Numbered from the stretch's first letter, positions 1 to 6,848 are shown. The stretch is 32,821 nt of DNA from Oscillospiraceae bacterium (GCA_031254195.1 JAIRUW010000057.1:1-32821); one strand, 5' to 3'. A program made the numbers and translations. The notes: generated by a model not told the origin, from the sequence alone.

Positions 1-1
1 T

Positions 2-427
2 GATTACAGAAAGACCCCTCCACAGCCATACAACACAAAAAAGGTGCCAGGGAATGTTTGGGACTTCAATCGCGTTCGTTATCGTATGGATGAATACGAA
101 AACCATCCTTCCCAAAAGCCGGAAGCATTGCTTGAACGAGTGATATTGGCATCAAGCAACGAAGGCGAAATAATCCTAGACCCTTTTAGCGGCTCGTTTA
201 CAACATCCGCTGTGGCAATACGACTTGGCAGAAAAGCTGTCGGGGTAGAGTTAAACCCCGATTACTTTGAAATTGGATTGCGTAGAACGGGTATTGCTTT
301 AGAATATAACGGCAAACTTCTTGTGCAGGACAAGTCCCGGAAAACAAGGAATAAATCTAAAATAGACCATTATGTTGAACTGGGGCAATTATCGTTTAGT
401 GTTTCAGCGGAGGTGGACGCAAGATGA
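2..427 (+). CDS. DNA methyltransferase, C-terminal part (5' end outside window)
   Basis: The frame is open from the first bases and ends in TGA. It encodes the last ~141 residues of a beta-class (N4-cytosine or N6-adenine) DNA methyltransferase. Visible hallmarks are the HPSQKPEALLERVI segment, typical just before the AdoMet-binding motif in permuted beta-class enzymes, and DPFSGSFTT, the motif I (FxGxG-type) loop. These are followed by GRKAVGVELNPDYFEIG, the usual motif II region. The catalytic (D/S/N)PP(Y/W) motif should lie upstream of the window. The stop overlaps the ATG of the next gene (ATGA), so the two are translationally coupled, as expected for a restriction-modification pair. The specificity cannot be read from this fragment. 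Family assignment is firm; which base is methylated is not known. Confidence 0.9.
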   Translation, partial: DYRKTPPQPYNTKKVPGNVWDFNRVRYRMDEYENHPSQKPEALLERVILASSNEGEIILDPFSGSFTTSAVAIRLGRKAVGVELNPDYFEIGLRRTGIALEYNGKLLVQDKSRKTRNKSKIDHYVELGQLSFSVSAEVDAR

Positions 428-1512
428 AAGACTTTATCAGAGCCATCTTGAATGAGGAGTCGCAACGGCATGATTTTGACGCAGATGTTCTTTATGAAAA
501 CAGTCCTTTGATACGGTATTTGGATATAAAAATGGGTGCGATTCTTGGCAACACAAAGTCAAGGAGAAGCCTTGCAAGTATTTATGCGATTTATTCCATT
601 CTTCATTTTTACAAGGATACCTTCTTTGGAAAGCCTAACGAGTACAAGGAGTTCGGCGGCTATGACTATACAAGTTTGTTTGTGTTCTGCCGTGGACTTT
701 ATGGCGGAGGCAAACTTCAAAACCACGCATTGAATTCAAGGGTGAATGGGGAGTTCAAGAATAAAGTCGTTTCAGAGAACGGTAACGACCTCATCGTTAT
801 TAACGAGAGCAAATACACATTGCACATAGATTATCTGTATGTGGACAGCGTAGATATTTCCAAAATCGCAATCAAGATAATCGAAAAATATATAGAGCTG
901 TTGATGCTCAAAGATAATAAGCTCATTGCCAACTTAGAAGAGTTGATTCGCATGGATTCCATCAGCGGCAAGAAAGATAAAATCAGCGAATTGATTGATG
1001 AGCAATCCGAGGCTCGGATTTTCGAGATCATTTCATACTCCATTTTGAAAAACCATTACAGGAACATAAAAGTGTTCTTCGGCTATTCACGCGAGGAGTT
1101 GCAGGAGCAATATTTGACCCTCTATAAAACGGGGCGAACAAACGCGAATGATGGCGGTATTGATTTCGTAATGAGACCCATCGGACGGTTCTTTCAAGTT
1201 ACAGAGGTCAATAATTACGACAAATATTTGCTCGATATTGATAAGGTTATGCACTTCCCGATTACTTTTGTAATCAAGACCCTTAAACCGAAACAGGCGA
1301 TTTTAGGCGAACTCGATTTTTACATAGATCAAAAATCGGGAGGTATGAGGGTTATCCGTGAGCGATACAACCATGCCATTGAGGAAATCATCACAATTAA
1401 CGAGTTGAAGGCGTGGCTTGATGCTCTCGATGACCAATCGGTTGACGAGCTTCTTCAAGACATAAATAGGTATTATCGATTGGAGCTTAATCTTCCGATG
1501 GATAATGGATAA
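424..1512 (+). CDS. probable type II restriction endonuclease
   Basis: The 362-residue protein starts at an ATG that overlaps the methyltransferase stop, with GGAGG about nine bases upstream. I do not recognise a named family. A PD-(D/E)XK-like pattern is visible in the second half: an acidic helix around E196-E201, then DGGID at 243-247, then FQVTEV at 257-262. This resembles the GGID...(Q)VxE/K arrangement of Mrr-like and several type II nucleases. The rest is mixed alpha/beta with a Lys/Glu-rich helical stretch around 140-200. The coupling to the methyltransferase is the main argument for a restriction enzyme. The base composition is AT-rich compared with the core genes further right, which fits horizontal acquisition. 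It could also be a restriction-associated protein of another type. Confidence 0.65.
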   Translation: MKDFIRAILNEESQRHDFDADVLYENSPLIRYLDIKMGAILGNTKSRRSLASIYAIYSILHFYKDTFFGKPNEYKEFGGYDYTSLFVFCRGLYGGGKLQNHALNSRVNGEFKNKVVSENGNDLIVINESKYTLHIDYLYVDSVDISKIAIKIIEKYIELLMLKDNKLIANLEELIRMDSISGKKDKISELIDEQSEARIFEIISYSILKNHYRNIKVFFGYSREELQEQYLTLYKTGRTNANDGGIDFVMRPIGRFFQVTEVNNYDKYLLDIDKVMHFPITFVIKTLKPKQAILGELDFYIDQKSGGMRVIRERYNHAIEEIITINELKAWLDALDDQSVDELLQDINRYYRLELNLPMDNG

Positions 1513-1591
1513 ATCATCGCTAATTTTACAGAGCAGCTTATTCATTCGCAAGAGATATTAAATAGGACAATAAAAAAGGAGAAAAATCAAA

Positions 1592-2221
1592 ATGGGTAAA
1601 CGGGTATTTGTCTCTGCTGACTGGAAAGAAAACGAAAGCAACCCGAAAAGCTGTGACAAGAATGTGGTTGGCAGAATAAGAGAGTGGGCGGATGATGACC
1701 GCCGCAGCATTGAGATTGACTGTACAGATGACGTACACTCATCTGTTTTAGATACTCTTGATGATTGTCGGCGTTGCGACATAAAGAGAGAATGTGGCAG
1801 CCATATTAACTGGAGTAGCATAGTAATTTTTGTTGTCGGAGATAATACGGCTACAAAATCTGCCGGTGCATGTAGTTGTGACGAATGCTCTCCTGCATAT
1901 AGTGGTAAGGAAAAGTTGCCGTGCAAATTGGTATGGGGAACATCATCGTCGGATGTACGTACTTGGGACGGGACATTGTATAAGAACGAGATGGGAATGT
2001 CTTATCTCCAGTATGAAATTACAAAAGCCGCCCAATTAGGAAAGTCAATCATAGTTGTTTTCAACTCGATGAATAAACAAGAAAGTTGGATACCTTCTTG
2101 GTATACAACCCTCCTAAACGATACAAGTCTCACCTTTACTGAAAAATGCCGCGTTCCGTTTTGGAAGGATACCGAACGTAAGGGTGACTGCTACCAAGAC
2201 ATAAAGGAGCATTTGCTATGA
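1592..2221 (+). CDS. TIR-like (ThsB-type) domain protein
   Basis: The 209-residue protein is preceded by AAAGGAG. It opens with KRVFVSADW, the first strand of TIR-like domains. A predicted strand-loop follows, SSIVIFVVGDNTA (about residues 75-87), then SYLQYEITKAAQLGKSIIVV (about 133-152). That last segment aligns by eye with the YEI helix of the Thoeris protein ThsB, whose glutamate is the NAD-cleaving residue. An insertion with several cysteines lies between them (around CSCDEC at 94-99). Thoeris TIR proteins make an ADP-ribose-derived signal on phage infection. The neighbouring macro-domain gene, coupled by an ATGA overlap, suggests the same kind of production-and-sensing pair. The domain call is good; the defence role is inferred from family and context. 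Confidence 0.72.
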   Translation: MGKRVFVSADWKENESNPKSCDKNVVGRIREWADDDRRSIEIDCTDDVHSSVLDTLDDCRRCDIKRECGSHINWSSIVIFVVGDNTATKSAGACSCDECSPAYSGKEKLPCKLVWGTSSSDVRTWDGTLYKNEMGMSYLQYEITKAAQLGKSIIVVFNSMNKQESWIPSWYTTLLNDTSLTFTEKCRVPFWKDTERKGDCYQDIKEHLL

Positions 2222-2811
2222 ACCTATTTGAAGCAAAGGGTGTTATTTTAATTGCTGTTGACGAAAAGTTTACGCTCGAAGATAAAGATGGTGCAGAAGC
2301 AGCCGAAGGAAGCATACATCGTCAGTTTCTTGATAGATTCCTTGCCGAAGGAAGCGAATATAGAGATGAAATTAAACGGAAGGTTGCCGCTAAAGGCAAT
2401 AATGCCGAAGTGCCTATCGTCATTGGCGACCAGACTTTCATTTTATTTGCATACTCCAAGCAAGGCGAAGAGGGCGATTATTTCGATAAGGTAAAACATA
2501 GGTACGGCTTTATCGAAATCGAAAATTCTTTAAGCAAAACTCTTAACTACTGCAAAAAAGAGTATCCGATTGAAACGGTTTATACCGTTCCAATTGGTAC
2601 TGGTATTCAACGATACCGACACAATTCAATGAAAAAAAGCCATAGAAAATTGTCAAAACTTAGGCACGATGAGCTAAAAACACATCGCCATGAAGCGGTT
2701 GGAGATGGCGGTCTATATGAATCGTATACTGTTGAAGAAGCCAAATATAGAATTTCCTCATTAGCCAGTAAAATTGGCTTGAAGGTAGAACTGGTGTTGC
2801 TTGAGGAGTAG
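2218..2811 (+). CDS. stand-alone macro-domain protein, ThsA-sensor-like (DUF6430-type)
   Basis: The 197-residue protein starts at an ATG overlapping the TIR gene's stop, with AAAGGAG upstream. By eye it follows the macro-like domain at the C-terminus of Thoeris ThsA: an N-terminal strand (GVILIAVDEKF), a Ser-containing turn (EGSIHRQFLDRF), a central strand (TFILFAYSKQ), a helix near 100-115, the strand-loop VYTVPIGTGIQRYRH (128-142), and a C-terminal helix and strand ending in VELVLLEE. In ThsA this domain binds the TIR-made signal and is fused to a transmembrane or SIR2 effector. Here the protein begins at the first macro strand and has no membrane segment or enzymatic domain. It may act with a separate effector, remove the signal, or be a remnant. 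Function is inferred. Confidence 0.62.
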   Translation: MNLFEAKGVILIAVDEKFTLEDKDGAEAAEGSIHRQFLDRFLAEGSEYRDEIKRKVAAKGNNAEVPIVIGDQTFILFAYSKQGEEGDYFDKVKHRYGFIEIENSLSKTLNYCKKEYPIETVYTVPIGTGIQRYRHNSMKKSHRKLSKLRHDELKTHRHEAVGDGGLYESYTVEEAKYRISSLASKIGLKVELVLLEE

Positions 2812-2846
2812 ATTAGTCCAATTATACAAAGGATGAATCACTACCG

Positions 2847-2879
2847 ATATGGGCGTTTTCACGCCCATATTACCTTTTT
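2847..2879 (+). terminator. intrinsic terminator after the TIR-macro pair
   Basis: A perfect 10-bp stem (ATATGGGCGT / ACGCCCATAT) closes over a TTTC loop and is followed by TACCTTTTT. It lies 36 bases after the macro-domain stop and probably ends transcription of the restriction/TIR region. Confidence 0.8.
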
Positions 2880-2982
2880 ACCGCCCCACACCCTACGTCC
2901 TTGTCGGCGCATCGCTCCGCAGAATAACAGCAACGCTCCGCTTGATTTGCTCAACATTTTGGGTATCGTATCAGGTGTGCCA

Positions 2983-3213
2983 TTACAATATACATCCCAG
3001 CCACACGCCGAACTCGCTGCCCGCTCCCAACTCGCTCCGCACTTCCATCGTGCCGCCGCATAGTTCAACGATCCGCTTCACAATCGGAAGGCCCAAGCCG
3101 TTCCCGGCGCTTGCGCGGGAACCGTCGCCCTGATAGAATCTGTCAAAAACGCGGGCTATCGTCTTCTCATCCATGCCGATGCCGGTGTCTTTAATACTAA
3201 AGCGAACCCCATT
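2983..3213 (-). pseudogene. sensor histidine kinase, C-terminal ATPase fragment only
   Basis: The minus strand encodes about 75 residues of a HATPase_c domain: DTGIGM (G1 box), VFDRFYQGDGSR (F box) and GNGLGLPIVKRIVELCGG (G2 box), ending in a TAA. The DHp domain, phospho-acceptor histidine, N box, membrane segments and any sensor domain are missing. The frame stays open upstream to about 3579, but that extension is low-complexity and unlike any kinase, so it is not part of the gene. The similarity stops near 3211, right where an ABC permease remnant begins on the other strand. This is a dead fragment left by rearrangement. Confidence 0.85.
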
Positions 3214-3221
3214 GTTCCAAT

Positions 3222-3329
3222 GAGCGAGCTCTGGTGATTGGCAGCATGGCTCTGACATTGGTTGCCGGGTTCGTACCGTCACGGATGGCGGCGAAGAAAG
3301 ACCCGGTCGTGGCGTTGAGGACGGAGTAG
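3222..3329 (+). pseudogene. ABC transporter permease (FtsX/MacB-type), last ~35 codons
   Basis: The plus strand has a short frame ending in TAG whose end, VPSRMAAKKDPVVALRTE, is the characteristic C-terminus of FtsX/MacB-like permeases (P-x-R-x-A-A-x-x-D-P-V-x-A-L-R). A hydrophobic segment, ALVIGSMALTLVAGF, precedes it and corresponds to the last membrane helix. Nothing else of the permease is present and no start codon fits. It abuts the truncated histidine kinase head to head. Bce-type kinase and permease genes usually sit together in one direction, so an inversion with deletion is the simplest explanation. Confidence 0.75.
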
Positions 3330-3352
3330 GAAGCCGGTTGAGGGATGTATAC

Positions 3353-3375
3353 AGGGACGGCCATTGGCCGTCCCT
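3353..3375. repeat. perfect palindrome (10-bp arms)
   Basis: AGGGACGGCC and its exact complement flank a 3-base ATT loop. No T-tract follows, so it is not a standard terminator. It resembles a short interspersed palindromic element and lies 24 bases past the permease fragment. Confidence 0.6.
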
Positions 3376-3399
3376 AGATGTTCCCCTATCAGCAGGACA

Positions 3400-3420
3400 A
3401 AAGTTTTGCTTGCAATCCTC
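3400..3420 (+). repeat. 21-base dispersed repeat, copy 1
   Basis: This 21-base sequence, centred on TTTTGCTTGCAATCC, occurs again as its reverse complement at 20838-20858, where it contains the rpsB -35 box. An exact match of that length twice in 33 kb is unlikely by chance. Confidence 0.7.
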
Positions 3421-3679
3421 CTGTCTTGTCAACGGTTTCCGTCGTCTAAGCCAATAATCTTTTGTGTGTTGCGGGCGGCATGGCGGCGCTCCCGCGCCGC
3501 GCCCGCCTACATAGACATACATATAGTCATAACCATAGTCATATAGTTCGTTTTGTTCAGCTTTGTTCAAATGGCACAACCGGAAATGAACAAAAGGAGC
3601 ATTTGTTCATTTTGTTCGTTCTCGGATAAGGCGCTGATAAATCTCATTTAAGATTCGTGTTGTAAATGTCTACCTTTCG

Positions 3680-3892
3680 TCAAAATGACAGAACCGCTAA
3701 ATTGATAATCCGCAATCCTATTTTCTCCGCGTACTTAACCGTATAAGCGGTACCGCCTGCTCTAAACTCCTTTACGCCTTGATGAATGAGATTGACGATC
3801 TCTTCCTTAAGGCGTTTTTCTATGGTTTCGCGTACGTTCGACGGAATGGCCCGATGTCCTGTAAAGCAGCAAGTTTGATTTTTGCAATTCAA
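3680..3892 (-). pseudogene. SLOG/DUF1273-family protein with an internal deletion
   Basis: The 70-residue frame starts at TTG with GAGGTGAG five bases upstream. Its first half (TCCFTGHRAIP, then ETIEKRLKEEIVNLIHQGVKEFRAGG) is the N-terminus of DUF1273/YpsA-like SLOG proteins. In intact members the segment after FRAGG reads ALGFD and continues for about 100 residues. Here it jumps directly to TAYTVKYAEKIGLRIINLA, which matches the C-terminal end of the same family, normally preceded by SGG. So about 100-110 codons appear deleted in frame at a shared Gly-Gly. The nucleotide-binding core is gone, so the SLOG function is probably lost. A promoter and operators upstream look intact, so a mini-protein could still be made. 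Confidence 0.72.
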
Positions 3893-3905
3893 GTTCTCAC
3901 CTCAA

Positions 3906-3978
3906 TTATTATTTACGCATGTGCGTAAATAATAACAGATGTTGCAAACATACGCAAGTGCGTATACGACGGTGCGTA
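3906..3978. promoter_or_regulatory. operator array, TACGCA-N2-TGCGTA palindromes
   Basis: Three dyads lie in the divergent region. At 3906-3935, 14-base arms (TTATTATTTACGCA and its exact complement) flank TG. At 3950-3965, ATACGCA and TGCGTAT flank AG. At 3965-3978 there is an imperfect copy (TACGAC-GG-TGCGTA). They share the core TACGCA-N2-TGCGTA and cover the promoter of the minus-strand SLOG gene. They are likely binding sites for the adjacent XRE protein, by position. Confidence 0.8.
3929..3957 (-). promoter_or_regulatory. probable promoter of the SLOG fragment
   Basis: On the minus strand TTGCGT (3952-3957) is followed after 17 bases by TATTAT (3929-3934). The -10 box lies inside the large palindrome and the -35 box inside the second, as expected for a repressor-controlled promoter. 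Confidence 0.5.
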
Positions 3979-4009
3979 ATTATCTGTATATTCATTTTGA
4001 GGTGTGGGT

Positions 4010-4252
4010 ATGCAAGTCAAACAAGCTGTGGCAGAGAGATTTATTGCTCTCTGCGCTGAATCGGGAATCAAGCCAAATGAACTCGCAACCAAATCCGGCG
4101 TGACGCCATCAACGGTTTACAGTATGTTAGACCCTTCTCGTAAGGAGGTCTATATCACAACCATCAAAAAACTCTGCGACGGATTCGGCATTACACTGGC
4201 ACAGTTTTTTGACACCGATGCGTTCAACAGCTTGGAGCAGGAAATTAAATGA
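4010..4252 (+). CDS. XRE-family helix-turn-helix regulator
   Basis: This 80-residue protein is almost entirely one Cro/cI-type HTH domain: VAERFIALCAESGIKPNEL (helix 1), ATKSGVTPSTVYSML (helices 2-3, the recognition unit) and TIKKLCDGFGITLAQFF (helices 4-5), with a short acidic tail. I chose the ATG at 4010 because GAGGT lies a proper distance upstream; an in-frame GTG six bases earlier is a poorer fit. Proteins of this size are usually dimeric repressors. The gene is divergent from the broken SLOG gene, with the palindrome array between them. This supports autoregulation and control of the minus-strand gene. No effector domain is present. Confidence 0.88.
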   Translation: MQVKQAVAERFIALCAESGIKPNELATKSGVTPSTVYSMLDPSRKEVYITTIKKLCDGFGITLAQFFDTDAFNSLEQEIK

Positions 4253-4337
4253 GCCGGGGCGACCATCCTCTCTGGCCATTTGTATTGTTTGCACTATGTT
4301 GTCGAATGTATGTAGGGACACGGCGCTTTCTTTTTCC

Positions 4338-4366
4338 TTGCATTTACGCTCGCATTATGCTATAGT
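4338..4366 (+). promoter_or_regulatory. probable promoter of the pst operon
   Basis: TTGCAT (4338-4343), a 17-base spacer and TATAGT (4361-4366) form the promoter; TGC just before the -10 box gives an extended -10 element. The pstB start is about 35 bases beyond the predicted start site. The weak -35 box would fit activator dependence (PhoP), but I could not identify Pho boxes with confidence. Confidence 0.55.
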
Positions 4367-4407
4367 AAGCAGGGTATTCCTTTATTCGACATACACGGAG
4401 GGGCGGA

Positions 4408-5178
4408 ATGAACGCCAAAATCCAGACAAAGGCTGTCAACCTTTACTACGGCGATTTCCACGCCTTGGGAGACATTACCTTTGAGATTCCGGCGTGCGCG
4501 ATTACGGCGATTATCGGGCCGTCAGGCTGTGGAAAATCCACCATGCTGCGGCTTTTCAACCGTATGAACGACTTGATTCCCGGCGTCAGGATAGAGGGGG
4601 AGATTTTTCTCAACGAAGCCCCGGTCTACGCTAAGGATACGGACGTCGTTTCCCTCAGGCGGAAAGTCGGCATGGTCTTCCAGAAACCCAATGTATTCCC
4701 CATCAGCATATATGACAATATTGTGATCGGCCCTAAGCATCACGGGATCAAAAACAAGCAAAAGCTGTCTGAGATCGCGGAGCGGAGCTTGTCGCAGGTA
4801 GCGCTGTGGAACGAGGTCAAGGACATGCTGGGCAAACCCGGCCTCAGCCTCGCCATGGGGCAGCAGCAGCGGCTGTGTATCGCCCGCGCCCTCGCCGTGG
4901 AGCCGGAGGTTTTGCTGATGGACGAGTCTTGCAGCGCCCTAGACCCGGAATCCACCATGAAGATTGAAGAACTGATGCTGGAGCTGAAGAAGAAGTATAC
5001 CATCATCATCGTCACGCACAATATGGAGCAGGCGGCCCGCGTATCCGATATGGCGGCGTTCATGATGATAGACGAGGGGAAAGTGGGAAGGCTGCACGAG
5101 TATTCCGAGACTTCCGAGATGTTCATCAGCCCAAAGGATAAGATTACGGAAGACTATATAACAGGACGGTTTGGATAA
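4408..5178 (+). CDS. pstB: phosphate ABC transporter ATPase PstB (copy 1, degenerate signature)
   Basis: The 256-residue PstB-type ATPase powers high-affinity phosphate import at the membrane. Walker A is intact ([10 protein letters not shown]43), as are the Q-loop (VFQKP, Q92), Walker B with the catalytic acid (LLMDES, D172-E173) and the switch histidine (THN, H204). The C-terminus EDYITGRFG is the PstB hallmark. The signature motif, LSGGQ in nearly all PstB proteins, reads LAMGQ (148-152): the serine and first glycine that contact the nucleotide across the dimer are replaced. The D-loop region reads ESCSALDP instead of EPCSALDP. The start has GGAGG upstream. It opens the operon, which is unusual because pstB normally comes last, and its 3' end overlaps the pstS leader region. 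Confidence 0.95.
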   Translation: MNAKIQTKAVNLYYGDFHALGDITFEIPACAITAIIGPSGCGKSTMLRLFNRMNDLIPGVRIEGEIFLNEAPVYAKDTDVVSLRRKVGMVFQKPNVFPISIYDNIVIGPKHHGIKNKQKLSEIAERSLSQVALWNEVKDMLGKPGLSLAMGQQQRLCIARALAVEPEVLLMDESCSALDPESTMKIEELMLELKKKYTIIIVTHNMEQAARVSDMAAFMMIDEGKVGRLHEYSETSEMFISPKDKITEDYITGRFG

Positions 5179-5179
5179 A

Positions 5180-6004
5180 GTGAGCAGGAAACGAATGAGG
5201 GCTGCGGCCATAGGGTCATTGGCGCTATCCGTCTGCTTATTGTCCGCCTGCGGCGGCAGGCAGTCGGCGTCGGTCGTGATAGCCGGGTCCACCTCGGTGC
5301 AGCCGTACGCGGAGATACTGGCTGAGGAGTACGCCGTCCTGTATCCCGAAAAGGTCATCGACATCCAAGGCGGCGGGTCTTCCGCCGGTATCACGGCGGT
5401 GGAATCCGGCACCGCCGGTATTGGCATGTCCTCCCGCAAATTAAAAGAGACGGAGCAGTGGCTGTGGTCTGTTGAAATTGCCAAGGACGGGCTGGCGGTC
5501 ATCGTAAACCCTCGCAACCCCGTGCAGGACCTCACCATCAGCCAAATTCACGACATTTACACGGGCGATATAGCCAACTGGAGCGAGCTGGGCGGCCCGG
5601 ACGCGAAAATCCACATCATCGCCCGCGAGGACGGGTCGGGCACCAGAGGCGCGTTTGAGGAGTTGGTCATGGGGGATAGCTGGATCACGCCCCGCGCCAC
5701 CGTACAGAACACCAACGGGGCCGTGAGGCAGCTGGTGGCCGGCGACCCGAACTCGATTGGTTTCATTTCTTTGGGCCTGGTCGATATAGGCGAGAAGCCG
5801 GTAAAGGCGTTGCGCTTAGAGGGCGCGGCGGCTACGCGGGAAAATGTCTTGGACGGCAGCTATCCGCTGTACAGGTCGTTTTTGTTTGTCGCCATAGAAG
5901 AGCCTTCCGGCCCCGCCATGCAGTTTATCGATTTTATCTTTTCTCCCGCGGGCCGGACGGTCTTGGAAAATGAGGGCCTTGTCACGGAAGAAAGGAGGCC
6001 CTAG
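5180..6004 (+). CDS. pstS: phosphate-binding lipoprotein PstS
   Basis: This is the extracytoplasmic phosphate-binding subunit that delivers phosphate to PstCA. From the GTG at 5180 there is a short lipoprotein signal (VSRKRMR, a hydrophobic stretch, then LLSAC), so the mature protein is anchored through that cysteine. In-frame TTG (5171) and ATG (5195) are alternatives. Binding-site motifs are visible: AGSTSVQPYAEILAEEY at the start of the mature protein, GGGSSAGITAV (phosphate-binding loop), GIGMSSRKL, and EDGSGTRGAFEELV. At about 275 residues it is at the short end for Gram-positive PstS. It lies between pstB1 and pstC and overlaps the former's end closely; its stop is directly followed by the pstC ATG. 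Confidence 0.95.
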   Translation: MSRKRMRAAAIGSLALSVCLLSACGGRQSASVVIAGSTSVQPYAEILAEEYAVLYPEKVIDIQGGGSSAGITAVESGTAGIGMSSRKLKETEQWLWSVEIAKDGLAVIVNPRNPVQDLTISQIHDIYTGDIANWSELGGPDAKIHIIAREDGSGTRGAFEELVMGDSWITPRATVQNTNGAVRQLVAGDPNSIGFISLGLVDIGEKPVKALRLEGAAATRENVLDGSYPLYRSFLFVAIEEPSGPAMQFIDFIFSPAGRTVLENEGLVTEERRP

Positions 6005-6847
6005 ATGAAAAAGTTTAAGGAAAACCTTTCGGGGCGCGTTTTTTTTGCGCTCGCCCTTTCGTCTATATCCGCCTTAGCGCTGATTACCATATTTATTATA
6101 GTAAACGGCGTGCCGATCATCGCCGAAGTGGGGCTGAAAAACTTTTTCGGCATGACATGGGCGCCCAGCCGGGGCCTGTACGGGATCACCCCGATGATCA
6201 TCGGCACGGTCGCCGTTACGCTGGGGGCTGTGATTTTAGGCGTTCCCATCGGTATCTGTTGCAGTATCTTTCTTTCAGAGTTCGCTCCCGCCTCCTTGCG
6301 CAACCTGTTCAGGCCCGCCATCCAGCTTCTGGCCGGCATCCCCTCGGTGGTATACGGCTTCTGGGGGCTGCTGGTCATCGTGCCGTTCGTGCGGGACTAT
6401 CTTGGAGGGCCGGGTTTGAGCATCCTGTCCGCTTCCGTGATCCTTGCCATCATGGTCCTGCCCACGGTCATCAGCATCTCCGAGGTATCCATCCTTGCTT
6501 TGCCCCGCCAATATAAAGAAGGGGCGCTGGCCTTGGGGATGACCCACTGGCAGACGATTCGCTCCGTCATCCTGCCGTCCGCCAAGTCTGGGATCGTGGC
6601 ATCCGTGATTTTAGGCATCGGCCGCGCGATCGGGGAGACCATGGCGGTCATCATGGTCGTGGGCAACGCCACCGCTGTCCCCACTTCCATCCTCGACGCC
6701 GTCAGGACCTTGACCGCTAATATTGGCATCGAGATGGGGTACGCCTCCGACTCGCACCAGCAGGCCCTTTTCGCCACAGGCATTGTGCTGTTCATCATCA
6801 TCATGGCCCTGAACGCGACGGCGCAGTACATCACCCGGAAACGGTGA
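6005..6847 (+). CDS. pstC: phosphate ABC transporter permease PstC
   Basis: The 280-residue inner-membrane permease has about six hydrophobic segments. The N-terminal helix spans about 12-35. PIGICCSIFLSEFAP leads into the conserved LAGIPSVVYGFWGL (about 115-130). The EAA-type cytoplasmic loop, which contacts the ATPase, is EGALALGMTHWQTIRSVILPSAKSGI, and GIGRAIGETMAV follows. PstC pairs with PstA to form the channel. Translation starts from an ATG placed immediately after the pstS stop, with AGGAGG inside the end of pstS, so expression is coupled. Length and motifs are normal for the family. Confidence 0.95.
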   Translation: MKKFKENLSGRVFFALALSSISALALITIFIIVNGVPIIAEVGLKNFFGMTWAPSRGLYGITPMIIGTVAVTLGAVILGVPIGICCSIFLSEFAPASLRNLFRPAIQLLAGIPSVVYGFWGLLVIVPFVRDYLGGPGLSILSASVILAIMVLPTVISISEVSILALPRQYKEGALALGMTHWQTIRSVILPSAKSGIVASVILGIGRAIGETMAVIMVVGNATAVPTSILDAVRTLTANIGIEMGYASDSHQQALFATGIVLFIIIMALNATAQYITRKR

Positions 6848-6848
6848 C

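Larger units (their letters stand above)
3330..3679. other. gene-free stretch with hairpins and repeats
   Basis: No convincing coding frame is seen here. The stretch holds the palindrome at 3353-3375, a 21-base sequence at 3400-3420 repeated inverted at the rpsB promoter, and a strong GC-rich hairpin at about 3469-3507 (outer arms GCGGGC/GCCCGC, inner arms GCGGCGC/GCGCCGC). It also has AT-rich near-direct repeats of CATAGTCATA (3505-3545) and several TTTGTTC / GAACAAA motifs between 3550 and 3620. The weak reading frame crossing it on the minus strand is low-complexity. Confidence 0.6.

Noticed and set aside
3214..3579. Open minus-strand extension upstream of the histidine kinase fragment
   Set aside because: Its translation is low-complexity, crosses hairpins and the permease remnant, and has no kinase-like motif; it is chance readthrough.
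4320..4400. Pho box upstream of the pst operon
   Set aside because: No convincing TT(A/T/C)A(C/T)A-type direct repeats at the right spacing; only the core promoter is claimed.
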